Of a DNA stretch of 64,000 nucleotides, positions 26,183 to 35,180 are shown one piece after another. The notes under the pieces were generated by a model. That model did no database searches. It worked only from the letters and a program-made list of their open reading frames with translations, and was not told the origin of the DNA. Source of the DNA: PALSA-505 sp036267135 (GTDB taxonomy: Bacteria > Actinomycetota > Actinomycetes > Streptosporangiales > Streptosporangiaceae); assembly GCA_036267135.1 (NCBI GenBank), contig DATAWQ010000079.1, forward strand, positions 1 to 64,000, written 5' to 3'. The translations under genes were made by a program, and so were the position numbers. Position 1 is the first letter of the stretch; the number at the start of each line of letters is the position of its first letter.

Positions 26183-28933
26183 GTGACGCGACCCGCGGGC
26201 GGCGAGGGGAGCGGTGGGACAGTGACCGGGGAGTCGGCTTGGGACTTCGGCGGGCTGTTACGGCTGCTCAGGAAGGAAGCCAGGCTGACCCAGGAGGAAC
26301 TGGCCGAGGAGGCGGGGCTCAGCCTGCGCACCGTCCAGGACCTGGAGGGAGGCAGGCACCGGACCGCGCACAAACCCACCGCGCAGCGGCTGGCGGACGG
26401 ACTGCGCCTGACCGAGCCCGCGCACGGGCTGTTCGTCAGGGCCGGGACCGGCCGGTCGCCCGTCGCCGACGTGCTGGCCGCGCGGACCGCCACCGCATCC
26501 GCGGCGGCCGTGCCGGAACCCGTCCAGGCCTTCGTGCCCAGGGAACTGCCGGCCGATGTGGCGGCGTTCACCGGCCGGATCGGCGAACTGGCCGTGCTCG
26601 ATGCCCTGCTCCCCCGGGGTGAGAGGCCGCAGGGGGTGCAGGGGCGAGAGGAGCGGGAGGTGGCCGCCGGGCCTGTGGTGGTCTCGGCGGTGTCGGGCAC
26701 GGCGGGCGCGGGCAAGACGGCGCTGGCGGTGCACTGGGCGCACCGGGCGGCCGGGCACTTTCCCGACGGGCAGCTCTACGTGAACCTGCGCGGCTACGAC
26801 CCGGAGCAGCCCGTCCCGGCCACGGAAGCGCTCGAGGGCTTTCTGGGCGCGCTGGGCCTGCCGGGCCAGCACATCCCGCCGGGGGAAGCGGCGCGGGCGG
26901 CCAGGTACCGGTCGCTGCTGACCGGCCGGCGGGTGCTGGTGGTGCTGGACAACGCGGCCACCGAGGAACAGGTGCGGCCGCTGCTGCCCGGGAGTCCTTC
27001 GGTGATGGTCGTGGTGACGAGCCGCGACAGCCTGCCCGGCCTGGTGGCGCGGGACGGCGCACGCCGCCTGGACCTGGATCTGATGCCCGCCGACGACGCG
27101 GTGTCGCTGCTGCGCACCCTGATCGGGGCGCGGGTGGACGCCGATCCCGCGGCCGCGCGGGAGCTGGCGGGTCTGTGCGCCCGGCTGCCGCTGGCGTTGC
27201 GGGTGGCCGCGGAACTGGCCGCCAGCCATCAGGACCGGCCGCTGGCCGACCTGGTCGCCGAACTCGCCGACGAGGACGGCCGGCTGGACTGGCTGGACGC
27301 CGGCGGAGATCCGCGCGGCGCGGTGGCCAGCGTGCTGTCCTGGTCCGGCCGGCACCTGTCCGCCGACGCCACCGGGCTGTTCCGGCGGCTCGGCCTGCAC
27401 CCGGGCCAGGACTGGGACCGGTACGCCGCCGCCGCACTGGCCGGCACCACGCTCGGCCGGGCCGGGCCGCTGCTGGCCACGCTGGCCCGCACGCACCTGA
27501 TCCAGCCGGCCGACCGGGCACCCGGTCGTTACGGCATGCACGACCTGCTGCGCGCCTACGCCGCCGGGCAGGCCGCCGAGCACGACGGCGAAGAAGCCGG
27601 GCGAGCGGCCCTGACCAGGCTGTTCGACTACTACCTGGCGGCCTGCATCGCCGCGATGGACCGGCTCGCGCTGGACGAAGCCCAGCACCGGCCCGCTCCC
27701 CCGCCGGTCAGCACGCCGGTACCCGAGTTCGCCGACCCGGCCGCCGCCCGCGCCTGGCTGGACGCCGAGCTGGCCACGCTGGTGGCGGTGGCCGCGCACA
27801 CCGCGGAGCACGGCTGGCCGGAGCATACGGTCCGGCTGGCCCGCGCCCTGCAGCGGTACCTGGACGGGGTGCCCGACAGCGCCGGCCTGGCCATCTGCGG
27901 GCACGCGCTGCAGGCCGCGCGCGCCTGCGGCGACCGGGGCGGCCAGGCGAGCACGCTCACCATCCTGGGCGTGATCTACGGCCGCCAGGGGCGCTACCCG
28001 GAGGCCACCGAGTGCCACCAGGAGGCGCTGGCCCTGGCCAGGGAGACCGGCGACCAGCTGACCCAGGGGTGGGCGCTGGGCAACCTGGCCCTCATCCACG
28101 AGCAGCAGGGCCGGTACCCGCAGGCCGCCAGCCACAACCGGCAGGCGCTGGCCATCTACCGCGCGCTCGGCGACACCACGGGCGAGGCGATCACCGTGTC
28201 CAACCTGGGCCTGGTGTGCCTGCGGCAGGGCCGCTACCCGCAGGCCGCCAGGCACATGCGGCAGGCGATCGGGCTGTACCGCCGGATCGGCCACCGCTTC
28301 GGCGAGGTCATCGCGCTGACCAACCTCGGCGAGGTGAGCTACCGCCAGGGCAACGGCGAGCAGGCCGCCGAGCATCAGCTCGCGGCGCTGGCGCTGGCGC
28401 GCGAGCTGGGCAGCCGACGGGTGGAAGCCTGGGCGCTGACCAGGCTGGCCAAGGTCAGGGGCCGCCAGGGACGGCAGGACGAGGCGGCCGACGGCCACCG
28501 GCGGGCGCTGGATCTGTTCCGCGAGGTCGGCGACCGCGACGGCGAGGCCGAGGCGCTGAACGGCACGGGCGAGACGCAACTGGCCAGCGGCCAGATCGAC
28601 CGGGCCCGGGCCAGTCACCACGCCGCGCTGCTGCTCACCCGCCAGACCGGGGACCGGCACGAGCAGGCCAGGGCGCTGATCCAGCTCGGCCGGATCTACC
28701 AGCGGCAGGGCCAGCCCGACCGGGCCGGACGGCATCTGCGCGAGGCACTCGGCCTGTACCGCGAGGTCGGCGACCCCCGCGGCGAGGCCGAGGCCCTGGG
28801 CCTGGCCGAAGCGCTGGGCACGCCCGAAGCGCTAGGCACGCCCGAAGCGCTGGGCACGGCCCAGGCGCTGGGCACGCCCGAAGCACTGGGCGCGGCCGGC
28901 GACGGCGCCCAGGCCGAACCCGTCTCCGGCTAG
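26183..28933 (+). CDS. XRE-type STAND regulator (HTH-NB-ARC-TPR)
   Basis: 916 residues. An XRE helix-turn-helix (about 24-80, LLRKEARLTQEELAEEAGLS) precedes an NB-ARC ATPase with P-loop SGTAGAGKT (171-179) and VLVVLDN. About eight TPR units follow (roughly 575-880). A low-complexity EALGTP repeat, from a 15-18 bp DNA repeat at about 28806-28890, ends the protein. GTG 26183 has GGGAG 9 nt upstream; GTG 26222, with GGGGAG, is an alternative. It is paralogous in the ATPase and TPR parts to the AfsR-type regulator at 11401 but has a different DNA-binding head. Confidence 0.88.
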   Translation: MTRPAGGEGSGGTVTGESAWDFGGLLRLLRKEARLTQEELAEEAGLSLRTVQDLEGGRHRTAHKPTAQRLADGLRLTEPAHGLFVRAGTGRSPVADVLAARTATASAAAVPEPVQAFVPRELPADVAAFTGRIGELAVLDALLPRGERPQGVQGREEREVAAGPVVVSAVSGTAGAGKTALAVHWAHRAAGHFPDGQLYVNLRGYDPEQPVPATEALEGFLGALGLPGQHIPPGEAARAARYRSLLTGRRVLVVLDNAATEEQVRPLLPGSPSVMVVVTSRDSLPGLVARDGARRLDLDLMPADDAVSLLRTLIGARVDADPAAARELAGLCARLPLALRVAAELAASHQDRPLADLVAELADEDGRLDWLDAGGDPRGAVASVLSWSGRHLSADATGLFRRLGLHPGQDWDRYAAAALAGTTLGRAGPLLATLARTHLIQPADRAPGRYGMHDLLRAYAAGQAAEHDGEEAGRAALTRLFDYYLAACIAAMDRLALDEAQHRPAPPPVSTPVPEFADPAAARAWLDAELATLVAVAAHTAEHGWPEHTVRLARALQRYLDGVPDSAGLAICGHALQAARACGDRGGQASTLTILGVIYGRQGRYPEATECHQEALALARETGDQLTQGWALGNLALIHEQQGRYPQAASHNRQALAIYRALGDTTGEAITVSNLGLVCLRQGRYPQAARHMRQAIGLYRRIGHRFGEVIALTNLGEVSYRQGNGEQAAEHQLAALALARELGSRRVEAWALTRLAKVRGRQGRQDEAADGHRRALDLFREVGDRDGEAEALNGTGETQLASGQIDRARASHHAALLLTRQTGDRHEQARALIQLGRIYQRQGQPDRAGRHLREALGLYREVGDPRGEAEALGLAEALGTPEALGTPEALGTAQALGTPEALGAAGDGAQAEPVSG

Positions 28934-29253
28934 GTCGTGGCCTGGCCGCGTTCGAGCACACGCTCGGCGGCCAGGAACGCCGGGTCGCGCCCGGCGGCGA
29001 ACTGGGACGGCGTCAGCACCGGCACGCGGATGTCCGGCGCGATCCCGGTGACGTCGTAGCCGCGCCCGGCCGGGTTGAGGTACTCCTCGTCCGGCAGGCC
29101 GAACCACCAGCCGTTGGGCAGCTCCCTGGTGAGGATGTCGGAGAACACGCCCTGGGTGTTCTCGCCGATCAGGACCGGCCGGGGCGTGCGCTGCAGCATG
29201 GCCTGGATCATGCCTTCGATGCTGCCGTCCGGGCCCGGCCGGCCGGAATCCGG
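28930..29253 (-). pseudogene. C-terminal remnant of an S41 (C-terminal processing) peptidase
   Basis: The frame keeps the S41 C-terminal signature GENTQGVFSDILTRELPNGW, EEYLNPAGRGYDVTGIAPDI and a tail. About three quarters of a normal S41 peptidase is absent, including the catalytic Ser region. An in-frame TAG lies directly upstream at 29254-29256. The stop overlaps the convergent regulator's stop. A 93-residue reading frame from an internal ATG (29211) is not likely to be functional. Confidence 0.7.
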
Positions 29254-29306
29254 CTAGTTACCGGAACTACGGTGGGGGTAGCACCACCGATCTTGAGGAG
29301 TGACGT

Positions 29307-30224
29307 GTGCCAGCTTTGACGGTGCCCAGGATCGCGCTGGGCTGCGGCAACTTCGGTGGTATCGGCTCGGTGCACGCCCTGTTCGGCCAGGGGCAGACCG
29401 AGGACGAGGCGCGTGCGCTGATGGACGCGGCCTGGCAGGCCGGGATCACGCACTTCGACACGGCGGACGCCTACGGCGGCGGCAGCAGCGAACGCTGGAT
29501 CGGCCGCTGGATGGCCGCCCGCGGGGTCCGGCCCACGCTGACCACCAAGACGTTCAACCCGATGTCGCCCGGGGCCGGCGGCGGGCTGCGACCGGAGCGG
29601 ATCGAGCGCCAGCTCGCCACCAGCCTGGAACGGCTCGGCACCGGCCAGGTCGAGCTCTACCTGGCCCACGACTTCGACCCGGACGTCCCCATCGGCGAGT
29701 CGTTCGGCGCGTTCGAGCAGGCCCAGTCCGGCGGGCTGATCGGCGCCTACGGCGTCAGCAACTTCGGCGCCGGGCCGCTCGCCGACGCGCTGGCGGCCGG
29801 GCAGCCGCGCGCCGTCCAGAACAGCTACTCGCTGCTCGACCGCCGGGACGAAGCCGGCCTGATCCCGCTGTGCGCCGAGCGCGAGGTCGCCTACCTGGCC
29901 TTCGGCCCGCTGGCCGGCGGGTGGCTCACCGGCAAGTACCGCCGCGGCGAACCGTACCCGGCCGGATCGCGGATGACCCAGCGCCCCGGGCCCTACGAGG
30001 AGCTGGTGTCCGGGGCGACGTTCGACACGCTGGACCGGCTGGCGGCGCTGGCCGCGGGGCGCGGCACCTCGATGGCCGGGCTCGCGCTGGCCTGGCTGGT
30101 GGCCGACCCGCGGGTGAGCCAGATCGTGGTCGGCCCGGCCCGTCCCGAGCACCTCGGCGCGCTCAGCGAGGCGCTGGCCCACCCGCTGACCAGGCAGGAA
30201 GCCGAACAGGTGGCCGGCCGATGA
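29307..30224 (+). CDS. Aldo/keto reductase
   Basis: 305 residues. The AKR catalytic tetrad is present: D51 and Y56 (FDTADAYG), K81 (TTKT) and H121 (LAHDFD). The C-terminus has the NADPH-binding TSMAGLALAWL...VVGPARPEH. GTG 29307 follows GAGGAG. The gene overlaps the next one by ATGA, so the two are translated together. It may reduce an aldehyde linked to the amino-acid step catalysed by its partner; the substrate is unknown. Confidence 0.9.
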   Translation: MPALTVPRIALGCGNFGGIGSVHALFGQGQTEDEARALMDAAWQAGITHFDTADAYGGGSSERWIGRWMAARGVRPTLTTKTFNPMSPGAGGGLRPERIERQLATSLERLGTGQVELYLAHDFDPDVPIGESFGAFEQAQSGGLIGAYGVSNFGAGPLADALAAGQPRAVQNSYSLLDRRDEAGLIPLCAEREVAYLAFGPLAGGWLTGKYRRGEPYPAGSRMTQRPGPYEELVSGATFDTLDRLAALAAGRGTSMAGLALAWLVADPRVSQIVVGPARPEHLGALSEALAHPLTRQEAEQVAGR

Positions 30225-31168
30225 TCGAACTGGCCGAGATCGAGGCGGCGCGGGACCGCATCGCGGGCGCGGCGGTGCGCACGCCACTGCTGCGGCTGCA
30301 GGCCGGCGACGGGCCAGCCGAGATCTACGTCAAGCTGGAGAACCTGCAGCCGATCAACTCGTTCAAGATCCGCGGCGCGGTCAACGCGGTCCGGCAGGCG
30401 CCCGCCGCGCTGCGGTCGAAGGGGCTGGTCACGGCCAGCGCCGGGAACATGGCCCAAGGCGTGGCCTGGACCGCGCGCTCGTTCGGCGTGCCGGCCACGA
30501 TCGTGGTGCCCGAGCAGGCGCCGCAGGCCAAGCTGGCCGCGATCGAGCGGCTCGGCGGCCGGGTGATCAAGCGGCCCTACGACGACTGGTGGAACGTGAT
30601 CGTCGAGGGCCGGGCTGACGACATCGAGGGGCTGTTCGTGCACCCGGTCACCGATCCCGCGGTGATGGCGGGCAACGGCACCATAGGGCTGGAGATACTC
30701 CAGGACCTGCCGGACCCGGACGCGGTCGTGATCCCGTACGGCGGCGGCGGGCTGACCTGCGGCATCGCCAGCGCGATCAAGGCGCTGCGGCCGGCCACCC
30801 GGATCGTCACCGCCGAGCCGGAGGGCGGCGCCGCCTTCGCCGCGGCGCTGGCCGCCGGGGAGCCGGCCACGGTGGACTTCCGCGCTTCGTTCGTGGACGG
30901 CGCCGGCAGCCGCCGCGTGCTCGACAGCATGTGGCCCCAGGTGCGGCCGCTGGTCGACTGGGCCGTGTCGGTCCCGGTGCCCCAGGTCGCGGCCGCGATC
31001 CGCACGCTGGCCGAGCGCGCGCGGGTGATCGCCGAGGGCGCGGGCGCGCTGGCCATCGCCGCGGCCCTGTCCGGCCAGGCCGGACCGGGGAAGGTGGTGT
31101 GCGTGGTCTCCGGCGGGAACCTCGATCTTGGGCTGCTGTCCAGCATCCTGAACGGTGGCCACGGATAA
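30221..31168 (+). CDS. Threonine/serine dehydratase (PLP fold type II)
   Basis: 315 residues. The PLP lysine is K49 in NSFKIRGA. SAGNMAQGVAW, the tetraglycine phosphate loop YGGGGLTCG and the C-terminal VVSGGNLDLG are all present. It lacks the C-terminal ACT regulatory domain of biosynthetic IlvA, so it looks like a catabolic threonine or serine dehydratase, or a serine racemase-like enzyme. It starts inside the aldo/keto reductase stop (ATGA overlap). Confidence 0.9.
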   Translation: MIELAEIEAARDRIAGAAVRTPLLRLQAGDGPAEIYVKLENLQPINSFKIRGAVNAVRQAPAALRSKGLVTASAGNMAQGVAWTARSFGVPATIVVPEQAPQAKLAAIERLGGRVIKRPYDDWWNVIVEGRADDIEGLFVHPVTDPAVMAGNGTIGLEILQDLPDPDAVVIPYGGGGLTCGIASAIKALRPATRIVTAEPEGGAAFAAALAAGEPATVDFRASFVDGAGSRRVLDSMWPQVRPLVDWAVSVPVPQVAAAIRTLAERARVIAEGAGALAIAAALSGQAGPGKVVCVVSGGNLDLGLLSSILNGGHG

Positions 31169-31281
31169 GGCTTGGTCAAGCCGGCGTTTCGGTGACCGCC
31201 CCGGATCCGGGGCTGGGCCTGTGGGTCCGGTGACCGGTGACCCCGGGCTGAGCTGGGTGTCCGAGGTGGCCACCGTTCAGT
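31148..31281. repeat. Inverted repeat pair CTGAACGGTGGCCAC
   Basis: Perfect 15-bp arms (31148-31162 and 31267-31281) are separated by 104 bp. The left arm lies inside the end of the dehydratase gene. The core is the same as in the inverted repeat at 8269-8319. Confidence 0.6.
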
Positions 31282-31342
31282 AAAGAAGTCGCGGCCAAGG
31301 TGCGGGCCGGGTCTGCCTTGCTGGTTACTTTCCGTACGGGTA

Positions 31343-31397
31343 TTGACACATTCGCGTTACCGGTTTACGGTGAGGAAACTTATAGGAAACTTTCCTA
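31343..31397 (+). promoter_or_regulatory. Chitinase promoter with palindromic operator
   Basis: -35 TTGACA (31343-31348), a 17-bp spacer and -10 TACGGT (31366-31371) lie before the GH18 gene. Just downstream of the expected start is the perfect dyad TAGGAAACTTTCCTA (31383-31397), plus an extra AGGAAACTT copy at 31373. The position implies repression. Confidence 0.7.
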
Positions 31398-31423
31398 ATA
31401 GTTGGGAAGGGTGGAGCCCTCCT

Positions 31424-32629
31424 ATGCCCCGCGCAGTACGGCTAATCTCCTGCACCTCCGCGATTCTGCTGGCCGGCGGCCTGAGCACCGGTCTAACGGC
31501 CGCCCAGCCGGCCGCCGCGGCCGTCACCTGGCCCGCACACGTCTTTGCCCCCTACGTAGACACCGGCCTCAGCAACACCACGCTCACCACCGTCGCGGCG
31601 GACTACGGCACCCAGTTCTTCACGCTGGCCTTCGTGGACGGCGGCGGCTGCCAGTGGTCGCTGCCGAACCAGTCGGGCTGGCAGTCCCAGATCTCCGCGC
31701 TGCAGGCCGAGGGCGGTGACGTGAGCATCTCCTTCGGCGGGTACACCGTCGATTCCGACAGCGACGACCTGGGCGCGCAGTGCTCCTCGGCCGGCGCCAT
31801 GGCCGCGCAGGTCGAGTCCGTGGTCACCACGCTCAACGTGACCCACCTCGACTTCGACATCGAGTCCAACGAGGAGACGAACACGGCGGACGTCACGCTG
31901 ACCGCGCAGGCGCTGGCCCAGGTCCGGTCCTGGGCCAGCGGCAACGGGACGCCGCTGTCGATCTCCTACACGCTGCCGGTGCTGCCGACCGGGCTGACCT
32001 CCGACGGCCTCAACGTGCTGAACGCGGCCGTGTCCAACGGGTTCACGCCCAACGTGGTCAACATCATGACCATGGACTACGGCAGCTCGGGCACGGAGAT
32101 GGGCAGCGCCGCGAACCAGGCGCTGGACGCCACGGCCAGCCAGATCGAGTCGGTGTTCGGCATCTCGTCGGGCCAGGCCTACGGCATGCTCGGCAACACC
32201 CCGATGATCGGGCAGAACGACACCCCCGGCGAGATCTTCACGCTGGCCGACGCCGCCACGGTGGAGTCGTACGCGGCGCAGCAGAGCATTGCCATGCTGA
32301 CGTTCTGGGCCGAGGGCCGGGACAACGGCGGCTGCCCGGGCCAGACCTCGGCCTCTTCCACCTGCAGCGGCCTGAGCCAGAGCAGCGGCGCCTTCACCAC
32401 GGCCTTCCAGGCGTTCACCTCCGGCGGTGGCGGCGGCTCTCCTCCCCCGCCGCCGCCTCCGCCACCGCCGCCACCCGGCGGCTGCCAGACCGCCTGGAGC
32501 AGTTCCGGCACCTACACCTCGGGTGACCAGGTCTCTTACAACGGCGACAACTGGACCGCGAACCAGTGGAACTACGACGAGGTGCCCGGCGGGCCCTCGG
32601 GCGCCTGGAACAACGACGGCTCCTGCTGA
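31424..32629 (+). CDS. Secreted GH18 chitinase-like enzyme with C-terminal CBM5
   Basis: 401 residues from ATG 31424 (GGAG 7 nt upstream). Signal peptide 1-33. The GH18 barrel has the catalytic strand LDFDIE (D143, D145, E147 as proton donor) and MTMDYG. A Gly-then-Pro linker of about 18 residues leads to a carbohydrate-binding module of family 5/12 (AWSSSGTYTSGDQVSYNG, NWTANQW). It should bind and cut chitin or a related N-acetylglucosamine polymer. Expression is probably controlled by the palindrome in its promoter. Confidence 0.92.
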   Translation: MPRAVRLISCTSAILLAGGLSTGLTAAQPAAAAVTWPAHVFAPYVDTGLSNTTLTTVAADYGTQFFTLAFVDGGGCQWSLPNQSGWQSQISALQAEGGDVSISFGGYTVDSDSDDLGAQCSSAGAMAAQVESVVTTLNVTHLDFDIESNEETNTADVTLTAQALAQVRSWASGNGTPLSISYTLPVLPTGLTSDGLNVLNAAVSNGFTPNVVNIMTMDYGSSGTEMGSAANQALDATASQIESVFGISSGQAYGMLGNTPMIGQNDTPGEIFTLADAATVESYAAQQSIAMLTFWAEGRDNGGCPGQTSASSTCSGLSQSSGAFTTAFQAFTSGGGGGSPPPPPPPPPPPPGGCQTAWSSSGTYTSGDQVSYNGDNWTANQWNYDEVPGGPSGAWNNDGSC

Positions 32630-32652
32630 CGCCTGACCGCACACCATGAGCC

Positions 32653-32684
32653 AAGGGCCGCGCGAGCCTGGACGCGCGGCCCTT
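32653..32684. terminator. Bidirectional terminator hairpin
   Basis: Perfect 12-bp arms AAGGGCCGCGCG and CGCGCGGCCCTT with an 8-nt loop lie between the convergent chitinase and P1 peptidase genes, followed by a pyrimidine tract. Confidence 0.8.
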
Positions 32685-32688
32685 CCTC

Positions 32689-33930
32689 TTACCTGGGGTC
32701 CGGGCTCGTGGGGTCCGGGCGGGCGCGGAACACCGCGGCGACGCGGTCGCGGGGCAGCGCCGGGCTGCGGTGGCCGTCCCGGCCGGTCATGTCCTCGTTG
32801 GCGACCAGCGCGTTGGCCACTGCCTCCTCGGTGGCCTGCACCACCGCCTCGTAGAACGGGTCGATGTAGTTCCACGGGATGAAGTCGACCCGATCGTAGT
32901 GGCCGGGTCCGGCCGGGGACGGCCCCGCGGTGATGCCGCCGGGGTTGCCGGTGGAGAAGGCCACGAACAGGTCGCCGGAGAAGTGTGATCCGGTGGTGCC
33001 GGTCCTGGCCAAGCCGAGAGTGACCCGCCGGGCCAGCGCCTGGCACTGGTGCGGCAGCAGCGGGGCGTCGGTGCCGACGATCGCGATCACCGAGCCCGCG
33101 CCCGGCGGGAGCGGGCTGCGCAGGCTGGGGCTGCGCGGGCTGGGGCTGCGCGGGCTGGGGCTGCGCGGGCTGGGGGTGGCGGTCGGCCCGAGTTCGCTGG
33201 CGAAGTAGTCGGCCATCGGGTTGTCGTCGGCCAGCATCCGGCCGAGCGGCAGGCCGGCCAACGTGAGCTCGGTCCGGCTGCCGAAGTTGGCCTGCACGAA
33301 CACGCCGACCGTGTGCGTGCTGGGCCCGTAGCCGACCAGCCGGGACGCGGTGCCCGAGCCGCCCTTGAAGCCGTAGCAGTTCATGCCGGTGCCGCCGCCG
33401 ACCGAGCCTTCCTCGGGCGGCCCCGCCGCGGCCGACTCCAGCGCGTCGACGACGGTCTGCTCGGTGACGTGGTGGCCGTTGATGTCGTTCAGGTAGCCGT
33501 CCCAGGTCTCCGCGGCCACCGGCAGCAGCCAGACCTCGGCGAGCACGGGATGGCGCCGCACCGCCCAGGCGATGATGCCGGCGTGGGCCACCCCCACGGC
33601 GTGCGTGTTCGTGATGGCCACCGGCCCGGCGAACGTGCCGGACTCGGCGATCCAGGAGACCCCCGTCATCTCGCCGTTGCCGTTCTGGGAGAAGAAGCCG
33701 GCCGCCACCGGGTCGCCCGCCCCGGCGGCGCCGCGCGGATGGATCGCGGTCACGCCGGTGCGCACCGCATCGCCCTCGATCAGCGTGGTGTAGCCGATCT
33801 CCACGCCGGGCACGTCGGTGATCGCGTTCCACCGGCCCGGGACGCCGCCGAACGGGATGCCGAGGGAGCGGGCGCGGGGCTTGCCCGCCGGAGTGGACAG
33901 GTGCGGGTCGGTCAGGTGCTGGTCCGGCAC
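32689..33930 (-). CDS. P1-family peptidase (DmpA/L-aminopeptidase D-amidase)
   Basis: 413 residues. The N-terminal half has ITDVPGVEIGYTTL and NCYGFKGGSGTASR. The presumed self-cleavage site and new N-terminal nucleophile is Ser280 (GAG|SVIAIVGTDAPL), as in DmpA. Just before it is an unusual PSPRSPSPRSPSPRSPSLRS stretch (253-272) from a 15-bp DNA tandem repeat. GTG 33930 lies 1 nt after the stop of the class V aminotransferase, so the two are coupled. It probably hydrolyses N-terminal residues or amides of small peptides. Confidence 0.88.
   Translation of the reverse strand: MPDQHLTDPHLSTPAGKPRARSLGIPFGGVPGRWNAITDVPGVEIGYTTLIEGDAVRTGVTAIHPRGAAGAGDPVAAGFFSQNGNGEMTGVSWIAESGTFAGPVAITNTHAVGVAHAGIIAWAVRRHPVLAEVWLLPVAAETWDGYLNDINGHHVTEQTVVDALESAAAGPPEEGSVGGGTGMNCYGFKGGSGTASRLVGYGPSTHTVGVFVQANFGSRTELTLAGLPLGRMLADDNPMADYFASELGPTATPSPRSPSPRSPSPRSPSLRSPLPPGAGSVIAIVGTDAPLLPHQCQALARRVTLGLARTGTTGSHFSGDLFVAFSTGNPGGITAGPSPAGPGHYDRVDFIPWNYIDPFYEAVVQATEEAVANALVANEDMTGRDGHRSPALPRDRVAAVFRARPDPTSPDPR
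33113..33174. repeat. 15-bp in-frame tandem repeat in the P1 peptidase gene
   Basis: About four copies of a GCTGCGCGGGCTGGG-type unit code for Pro-Ser-Pro-Arg-Ser repeats directly before the predicted autocleavage site. Confidence 0.8.
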
Positions 33931-33931
33931 G

Positions 33932-35116
33932 TCAGCGCTCCTTGGCCGCGCCGGCCAGCGCTTCGAGCAGCCGGTCCACTTCGGCCGGGGTGTTGTAGTG
34001 GATGAAGCCGATCCGCACCGACTGGTCTTCGTAGCCGAGCCGCCGGTACAGGTTCAGCGAATACCAGGAGTCGTGCGCCCACACGCCGATCTGCTCGGCG
34101 GCCAGCCGCCTGGCCACGTCGGCCGCGGCCACGCCGTCCACATTGACCAGGAACGTCGGCACCCGGCCCGCCATCGTGGGCAGGCCGTACACGGTGACAT
34201 CGTCGCCGAGGCCGTCCAGGAACCGCTGGCCCAGTTCGCGCTCGTACGGGGTGATGGCCGGGAAGCCGCCGATGGAGTGCAGGTAGTCGATGGTCGCGTT
34301 GAACCCGGCGAGCAGCTCGTAGGTCTGGGTGCCGGTCTCGAAGCTGCGGCCGAGCGGGCTGGTGGGGGCCGGCCTGGCCTTGTACGGGCGCCAGCGCTCG
34401 ATCACCTCGGTACGGCCGAAGGCCAGGCCGAGGTGCGGCCCGCAGAACTTGTACGGGGAGCAGAGCAGCACGTCGGCGCCGATCGCTTCGACGTCGATGG
34501 GCTCGTGCGCCGCGTAATGGACCGCGTCCACCCAGGCCAGCGCGCCGGCCTCGTGGGCGATCCGGCAGACCTGCTGGGCGTCCACGACGGTGCCGACCGC
34601 GTTGGAGGCCCAGGCGAAGGCCACCACCTTGGTGCGCGGGCCGAGCTTGGCCCGCAGGTCGCTGACGTCCAGGGTGGTGTCGTTGTTGAGCTCGATGTGC
34701 CGGACGACCAGGCCGTGGTCGCGAGCGGCCTCCAGCCAGGGCGCGACCCCGGCGTCGTGGTCCAGCGACGACACCAGGATCTCGTCGCCGGGGGCGAAGT
34801 CCCGGGTGGCGGTGCGGGACAGCGAGAAGTTGAGCGAGGTCATGTTCGGCCCGAAGATCACCTCGGTGGGCTGGCAGCCCAGGAAACGGGCCGCCTTGTG
34901 CTCGGCCTCTTCGAAGATCTCTTTGACCCGGAAACTGGTCGCGTAGCCCGCGCCCAGGTTGGCGCTGGCCTCCCGCAGCGCGGCCGCGATCGCGTCGCCG
35001 ACCTCGTCGGGCACCTGGGTGCCGCCGGGGGCGTCGAGGAACGCGAAACCGTGGCGCAGGGCAGAGAAGCGATCCCTGATCGCGGTCACGTCGAGGGTCT
35101 GGTCCAGCCCGGTCAT
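33932..35116 (-). CDS. Cysteine desulfurase-like class V aminotransferase
   Basis: 394 residues; ATG 35116 with GGGAG upstream. PLP lysine is K223 (CSPYKFCGPH). The motifs DAPGGTQVP, SSLDHDAGVAPW and WVDAVHYAAHEPIDV place it in the cysteine desulfurase-like group (SufS/CsdA relatives) rather than IscS. No Fe-S scaffold genes are nearby, so the substrate may be another amino acid. It is paired with the P1 peptidase, which suggests a peptide or amino-acid breakdown role. Confidence 0.88.
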   Translation of the reverse strand: MTGLDQTLDVTAIRDRFSALRHGFAFLDAPGGTQVPDEVGDAIAAALREASANLGAGYATSFRVKEIFEEAEHKAARFLGCQPTEVIFGPNMTSLNFSLSRTATRDFAPGDEILVSSLDHDAGVAPWLEAARDHGLVVRHIELNNDTTLDVSDLRAKLGPRTKVVAFAWASNAVGTVVDAQQVCRIAHEAGALAWVDAVHYAAHEPIDVEAIGADVLLCSPYKFCGPHLGLAFGRTEVIERWRPYKARPAPTSPLGRSFETGTQTYELLAGFNATIDYLHSIGGFPAITPYERELGQRFLDGLGDDVTVYGLPTMAGRVPTFLVNVDGVAAADVARRLAAEQIGVWAHDSWYSLNLYRRLGYEDQSVRIGFIHYNTPAEVDRLLEALAGAAKER

Positions 35117-35180
35117 CGGCGGCTCCCTTCCGGTCGTCCATGATTCCATAGGAGCTAGGCGGAGCCGCTGGGAGGACGCG

